64,000 nt of DNA, from NCBI RefSeq assembly GCF_003269295.1, contig NZ_QLTT01000008.1, forward strand, positions 186,001 through 250,000. The letters run 5' to 3'. A program made the translations under genes and the position numbers. Under the pieces are notes generated by a model, which saw nothing but the letters and a program-made list of their open reading frames with translations, did no database searches and was not told the DNA's origin. Positions 59,678-64,000 of the stretch are shown in pieces (the stretch's first letter is position 1; each line of letters opens with the position of its first letter). This DNA is from Lentzea atacamensis (GTDB taxonomy: Bacteria > Actinomycetota > Actinomycetes > Mycobacteriales > Pseudonocardiaceae).

Positions 59678-61272
59678 TCGGCACGGCCCTCATCGGTACT
59701 GGGCATCTGGTCCGGCTGGCGCTGCGCCGCGACCGGATCCTGCTGCCGATCTGGATCCTGTTCCTGGTCGGCATCACGTACTCGACGACGACCGCCCTGG
59801 AAGAGCTGTACAAAACGCCCGAGTCGCGGGCGCTGCTCGGGGTCACCGCCAACGCCAACTCCGCGTTCCTCGCGATGCTCGGCCCGCTGCACGACACGTC
59901 GTCGCTGGGCGGCCTGGTGGCCTGGCGCTGGGGCGTCTTCTCCGGGCTGTTCATCGCGATCATGGCCATGCTCGTCGTCACCCGGCACACGCGCGCGGAA
60001 GAAGAAGCCGGCCGCACCGAGCTCATCAGCGCGACAGTTGTCGGACGGCACGCACCGCTTGCCGCCGCGGTGATCGTCGCGGGCGGCACGAGCCTGCTGA
60101 TCGGCGTGCTGCAGGCGCTGGCGCTGATCGGCAAGGATCTGGACGCCACCGGCGCGTTCGCGTTCGGCCTGTCCACGGCGAGCGTCGGCCTGGTCTTCAC
60201 CGGGGTCAGCGCGTTCACCGCCCAGCTGTCGGAGAACTCGCGCGTGTCCAACGCGATCGCGGGCGGCTTCCTCGGTGTGACCTACCTGTTCCGCGCCGCG
60301 GGCGACGCGGCGGGGGAGTCGGGGCCGCAGTGGCTCACCTGGTTCTCGCCGATCGGCTGGACCGAGCACGTGCGGTCGTTCGGTGACGACAGGTTCTGGG
60401 TGCTCGGCATCTCGCTGGCCGCGTTCGTGCTGCTGGTGGGCGTCTCGGCCTACGTCGTGACGCGCAGGGACGTCGGCCTCGGTCTGCTGGCGACCAGGCT
60501 CGGTCCGGCCGGCGGCACGATCGGCACCCCGTTCGGCCTGGCGTGGCGGCTGCAGAAGGGCTCGCTGATCGGCTGGTCGCTGGCGTTGCTCGTGGTCGGC
60601 ACGATCTACGGCAGCGTCGCGCAGGCGGTCGGGCAGATGGTGCAGGACAACCCGGCGCTCGGCCAGATCGTGCAGCAGATCGGCGGCGCGGACGCGATGG
60701 TGGACGCGTTCTTCGCCACCATCACGCAGATGCTGGGCCTGATCACGTCGATCTACCTCGTGCAGGCGGTGCTGCGGCTGCGGTCGGAGGAGACGTCGTT
60801 CCGCGCCGAGCCGCTGCTCGCGACCCCGGTCTCGCGCTGGGGCTGGGTGGCGTCGCACGCGGTGTTCGCCCTGGCCGGCGGCGCGGTGGTGCTGGCTTCC
60901 GCCGGTCTCGGCCTCGGTCTCGTGCACGGCCTGCGCACCGATGACCTCGGCACGGTGCTCCCGCAGATGCTCGGCGCAGCGCTCGTCCAGCTCCCGGCGG
61001 CCTGGGTGATCGCGGGCGTGGCGCTGGCGTTGTTCGGGCTGTTCCCGCAGTTCACCGGCGTGAGCTGGGCGGTGGTGTCGGTGTCGCTGGTGATCACGCT
61101 GCTCGGCCCCGCCCTGCAGCTGGATCAGTGGATCATCGACGTCGCGCCGTTCACGCACGTGCCGAAGTACCCGGACATCGTCGCCGGGCCGCTGCTGTGG
61201 CTCACCGGAGTGGCGGCGGTGCTTCTGGCTGCGGGGTTCGCCGGGTTCCGGCGCCGCGACCTGACCACGTGA
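59674..61272 (+). CDS. Large ABC exporter permease
   Basis: This 532-residue permease has about 12 hydrophobic segments in two similar halves (WILFLVGITYSTTTALEELY in the first, LALLVVGTIYGSVAQAVGQM in the second). This matches the polyketide-antibiotic type exporters of actinomycetes. It works with the ATPase at 58790. The last 71 bases overlap the convergent MFS gene, an unusually long overlap. Confidence 0.9.
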   Translation: MIGTALIGTGHLVRLALRRDRILLPIWILFLVGITYSTTTALEELYKTPESRALLGVTANANSAFLAMLGPLHDTSSLGGLVAWRWGVFSGLFIAIMAMLVVTRHTRAEEEAGRTELISATVVGRHAPLAAAVIVAGGTSLLIGVLQALALIGKDLDATGAFAFGLSTASVGLVFTGVSAFTAQLSENSRVSNAIAGGFLGVTYLFRAAGDAAGESGPQWLTWFSPIGWTEHVRSFGDDRFWVLGISLAAFVLLVGVSAYVVTRRDVGLGLLATRLGPAGGTIGTPFGLAWRLQKGSLIGWSLALLVVGTIYGSVAQAVGQMVQDNPALGQIVQQIGGADAMVDAFFATITQMLGLITSIYLVQAVLRLRSEETSFRAEPLLATPVSRWGWVASHAVFALAGGAVVLASAGLGLGLVHGLRTDDLGTVLPQMLGAALVQLPAAWVIAGVALALFGLFPQFTGVSWAVVSVSLVITLLGPALQLDQWIIDVAPFTHVPKYPDIVAGPLLWLTGVAAVLLAAGFAGFRRRDLTT

Positions 61273-62374
61273 CGACCGCGGGCACGGTGATCAGCAGACC
61301 GGCCGGGACGAGGAAACCCAGCAACGGGTGGGCCTGATACAGCGGAACGAACGCCAGCGGGGCCGCGGCGGCGCCCATGAAGCGCAGTGACTGCACGACA
61401 CTGACGCTGCCGCCCCTGTTGGCGTTCTCGCTCTGCAGCACCAACGCGTTGATGCTCACCAGCACACCCTGAGCGGCCGCCCCGGTCAGCGCCCACGCGA
61501 GGACCACGATCGCGACGACCGGGGTCGTGCCCGCCGCCGCGATGAGGCCCGCGCCCAGCGTCGCGCCCACGACGACCGTGGTCGCGGCACCGAACCTGTC
61601 GATCGCCTTGCCGACCTGCCGCGCGGTCAGGAAACCGACGATCCCGAACCCGGTGAGCAGCAACCCGCGTTCACCGGCGCCGAGGCCGAACACGTCGTCC
61701 AGCCGGAACGCCACGAGGAACGACAGCCCGCCCAGGCAGCCCCAGCCGACGAACGCGACGACGGCGGGCCTGATCGTGCTCGGCACGAAAGCGCTGCGCA
61801 GGCTCGCGTTGCGCTCCGGCTCGGCGTCCGTCTGCGGCACGCCCAGCACCGCCAGCCCGACGGCCACCACGGAGATCACCACGAACGCCAGCCGCCAGTC
61901 GATCTCGGCGGTGAGGCCGCCGACGAGCGGGGCCGAGGTCTGCCCGGCCGCCTGCGTCGACCCGAACAGCCCCAGCGCGCGGCCGAGCTTCTCCTTCGGC
62001 GTCGAGGCGGCGATCACGGCCAGCAGCACCGGCGTGGTGAACGAGTTCGCGGCGCCCTGCAGCGCGCGTGCGGCCAGCAGCACCTCGAACGTCCAGGCGC
62101 TCGCGGCCAGCGCGGAGGTGACGGCGTAGGCGATGTACGCGATCCGGACGGTCCGTTGTGGACCCCAGCGTTGGGCGAACGTGCCGGACACGAGCATCAA
62201 CACGGCGAACGGCACGAGGTAGAACGTGAGCGTCGACGCCGCGGAGCCCGCCGACCGGCCGAAGCTCGCCCCGATCTCGGGCAGGATCGACGTGGTGATG
62301 GCGCCGCCGAACGGCCCGATCAATGCGCCGGCGTACAACCCGGCGCGTGCCAAGCGGCCCACAGGAACCTCCAC
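61202..62374 (-). CDS. MFS efflux-type transporter
   Basis: This 390-residue carrier has 12 predicted helices and drug:H+ antiporter features (FAQRWGPQRTVRIAYIAYAV near loop 2-3, AARALQGAANSFTTPVLLAV in helix 4). It is possibly a multidrug or metabolite efflux pump; no substrate can be named. The start is GTG at 62374. The C-terminal coding end is shared with the permease gene at 59674 on the other strand. Confidence 0.87.
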   Translation of the reverse strand: MEVPVGRLARAGLYAGALIGPFGGAITTSILPEIGASFGRSAGSAASTLTFYLVPFAVLMLVSGTFAQRWGPQRTVRIAYIAYAVTSALAASAWTFEVLLAARALQGAANSFTTPVLLAVIAASTPKEKLGRALGLFGSTQAAGQTSAPLVGGLTAEIDWRLAFVVISVVAVGLAVLGVPQTDAEPERNASLRSAFVPSTIRPAVVAFVGWGCLGGLSFLVAFRLDDVFGLGAGERGLLLTGFGIVGFLTARQVGKAIDRFGAATTVVVGATLGAGLIAAAGTTPVVAIVVLAWALTGAAAQGVLVSINALVLQSENANRGGSVSVVQSLRFMGAAAAPLAFVPLYQAHPLLGFLVPAGLLITVPAVVTWSGRGAGTRRTPQPEAPPPLR

Positions 62375-62709
62375 CGTCCAACCCTAGTGCGGGGGACGGC
62401 ACGACCGCGCTGTGATTGTTGTCGTAGCTAAATTCTTCACCGGCCTCCCTGCGTCGGCTGACTGGCGCTGCGGCTGGTGTTGAACGAATTCCGGTGGATG
62501 CGGGTCGCAGTGCAAATCTGTTTGACATTCGCGGACAGGCGGCCCTACGGTGCTGGTGAAGCGCTTCGATTCGACAGTGAGGGTCAATTCTCATCCGTCC
62601 TCGGTGTGCGAAACCTGCTGGTAGCAGGCCTGGGGGCATGCTTCCTTTCGCTCGGCCTGATTGTTCATCTCGCACGGTTTGCATTAATCGACGATTGTGG
62701 TGAGGGTCG
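62375..62709. other. Intergenic region before the ABC remnant
   Basis: These 335 bases are somewhat AT-richer than the average. They contain a short 78-codon frame (62477-62713), but its codon use is not like that of a gene here. It is probably the promoter region of the ABC exporter that once stood at 62710. Confidence 0.5.
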
Positions 62710-63324
62710 ATGATTTGCAACGCGCTCCGTGAGCGTGTTCTGCTGCTGCGCTCACTGGCCGCGGCCGGGCGAGGTCTGCTGGTGGGGATTGTCGCGATGA
62801 CCGGCATCGCGAGCTCATGCCGGCCGTCTCCGCGATCGCGCTGGCCACGCTGGTGGACAGGGCGGCAGGCGGGCCGGACGCGGATGTTCTGGCCAGGGCT
62901 CTGGTGCCGCTGGCGGTCTTCGGTGCCGCCTTGCTGCTCGGGCACGTGCTGGAGGTGGTGGAAGAGCCGTTGTTCTTCCTCGCCACCGCGCGGATCGACG
63001 GCGCGCACCGCCATGCGCCCCACGCCGCTGCTGTTCGTCCTCGACGAGCCGACCGCCTCACTGGACGCCCCCAGCGAGCACGCCATCTTCACCCGGTACA
63101 TGGCACGCGCTCGCGAACTGGCGGCACGGACCGGCGCGGTGACCGTCGTGGTGTCGCACCGGTTCTCCACCGTGGCCGACGCGGACCAGATCCTGGTGCT
63201 CGACAACGGCGAGCTGGTCCAGGCCGGCCCACACGACGAACTGCTCGCCGGTGGGGGTCGTTACGCCGACCTGTACCGCGCTCAGGCCGACGCCTACGCC
63301 GCGCCCGGCTACATGAACGGGTGA
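62710..63324 (+). pseudogene. Remnant of a fused ABC exporter (membrane domain joined to NBD end)
   Basis: The start (ERVLLLRSLAAAGRGLLVGI) and, in another frame, LMPAVSAIALATLVDRAAGG followed by ARALVPLAVFGAALLLGHVL are the first part of a type-I exporter membrane domain. From about 63012 the sequence jumps to Walker B LLFVLDEPTASLDA, H-loop VVSHRFSTVADADQILVLD and the normal end GGGRYADLYRAQADAYAAPG. About 400 residues, including Walker A and the signature motif, are missing, and there is a frameshift near 62805. It cannot make a transporter. Confidence 0.85.
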
Positions 63325-63325
63325 T

Positions 63326-64000
63326 TCAGCGGGGGCCGGTCGACGGCCAGCCCGGTCCCCGCCCCCGACGGCGCAGGTACCGCTCGAACTCCGCCGCGAT
63401 GTCGTCACCGGAGGCCTCGGTGATCTGGATGGCCGCGTCCCCGCGTTCCTCCAGCGCGCGCACGTAGTTGCGCACGTCCTCGTCCTCGTCGGCCATCTCG
63501 GTGACCGTGCGCTCCCACTCCTCGGCCTGCTCCGGCAGCGCGCCGAGCGGGACCTCGATGTCGAGGACCTCCTCCACCCGGTGCAGCAGGGCCAGCGTGG
63601 CCTTGGGGGACGGCGGCTGCGACACGTAGTGCGGCACCGCGGCCCAGAACGAGATCGCCGGGACGCCCGCCTGCACGCACGCGTCCTGGAAGACGCCGAC
63701 GATGCCGGTGGGGCCTTCGTACTTCGAGTGCTCCAGCCCGAACTTCGCGGCGGCCTCCGGGTCGTACGCGGTGCCGGTGACCGGCACGGGCCTGGTGTGG
63801 GGCGTGTCCATGAGCAGCGCGCCCAGCGTCACCACGGTCGTCACCCCGAGAGCTTCGATGTGTCCCAGCAGCTCGGCGGCGAACTTGCGCCACCGCATGT
63901 TCGGCTCGATGCCGTGCACGAGGATCACGTCGACCGACGAGCCGGGAGGCCGGCACACCGAGAGCCGCGTCGTCGGCCAGTCGACCCTCCTGGTGACACC
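63326..64000 (-). CDS. PAC2-family protein (5' part cut off)
   Basis: These 224 residues of an open frame extend past the right edge. They carry VDVILVHGIEPNMRWRKFAA, VVTLGALLMDTPHTRPVPVT and GPTGIVGVFQDACVQAGVPA, characteristic of actinobacterial PAC2 (proteasome assembly chaperone 2-like) proteins. The C-terminal tail is acidic and then Arg-rich (ASGDDIAAEFERYLRRRGRG). Its exact role in actinobacteria is not settled. It begins just one base after the ABC remnant ends on the other strand. Confidence 0.9.
   Translation of the reverse strand, partial: GVTRRVDWPTTRLSVCRPPGSSVDVILVHGIEPNMRWRKFAAELLGHIEALGVTTVVTLGALLMDTPHTRPVPVTGTAYDPEAAAKFGLEHSKYEGPTGIVGVFQDACVQAGVPAISFWAAVPHYVSQPPSPKATLALLHRVEEVLDIEVPLGALPEQAEEWERTVTEMADEDEDVRNYVRALEERGDAAIQITEASGDDIAAEFERYLRRRGRGPGWPSTGPR

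Noticed and set aside
62477..62713. A 78-codon small membrane protein
   Set aside because: It has a hydrophobic stretch but low third-position GC and no ribosome binding site; more likely promoter DNA.

Overview
This 64 kb window is ordinary chromosome from a high-GC actinomycete, most likely a member of Pseudonocardiales. That placement is inference from mycothiol biosynthesis (mshC), a mycobacterial-type fabG-inhA-hemH gene run, frequent GTG starts, 4-base ATGA/GTGA gene overlaps, several leaderless-looking promoters (TANNNT about 6-8 bases before the start codon) and a PAC2-family proteasome-chaperone relative. I saw no tRNA or rRNA gene, CRISPR array, intact insertion sequence or prophage.

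Layout. Positions 1-8110 hold small metabolic genes: an epimerase-like protein, two isochorismatase-like hydrolases with an AraC/GlxA regulator between them, an aldo/keto reductase, a DrrAB-like exporter with a divergent TetR gene, and a MobA-like transferase. At 8173-11140 lies a MoxR-DUF58-VWA operon. At 11125-15894 an orphan TAXI binding lipoprotein sits in one operon with a sensor kinase and response regulator, divergent from an MFS carrier. A GlcD/GlcF-type oxidoreductase (16397-19009) is followed by fabG-inhA-hemH (19090-21679), an ABC-2 exporter, and a VWA/solute-binding operon that has no permease (23278-26777). A second AAA/VWA pair occupies 29939-33252, after a badly frameshifted tachylectin/dimethylformamidase-like pseudogene.

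The most interesting stretch is 37563-49781, five minus-strand genes in a row: a large secreted GH2 beta-galactosidase, an SPFH/band 7 protein, a 1308-residue caspase-STAND NTPase-TPR protein, an abutting LCAT-like hydrolase and ctaD. The caspase/hydrolase pair resembles NTP-dependent conflict or cell-suicide modules. After mshC comes a divergent pair of an Agrobacterium-type isopentenyltransferase and a LOG-type phosphoribohydrolase (51190-52601). Together these two enzymes would make free cytokinin. Next are a DUF2017-like gene and a frameshifted clpS, two divergent secreted proteases (S8 and S1), a MarR/GbsR-controlled ABC exporter, an MFS efflux gene, the remnant of a deleted ABC exporter, and a PAC2 gene running off the right end.

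At least four loci show single-base reading-frame breaks: 15963-16368, 23278-23656, 28260-29883 and 53114-53379. Some may be sequence errors and some real decay. The dimethylformamidase-like gene and the ABC remnant at 62710-63324 look genuinely broken.
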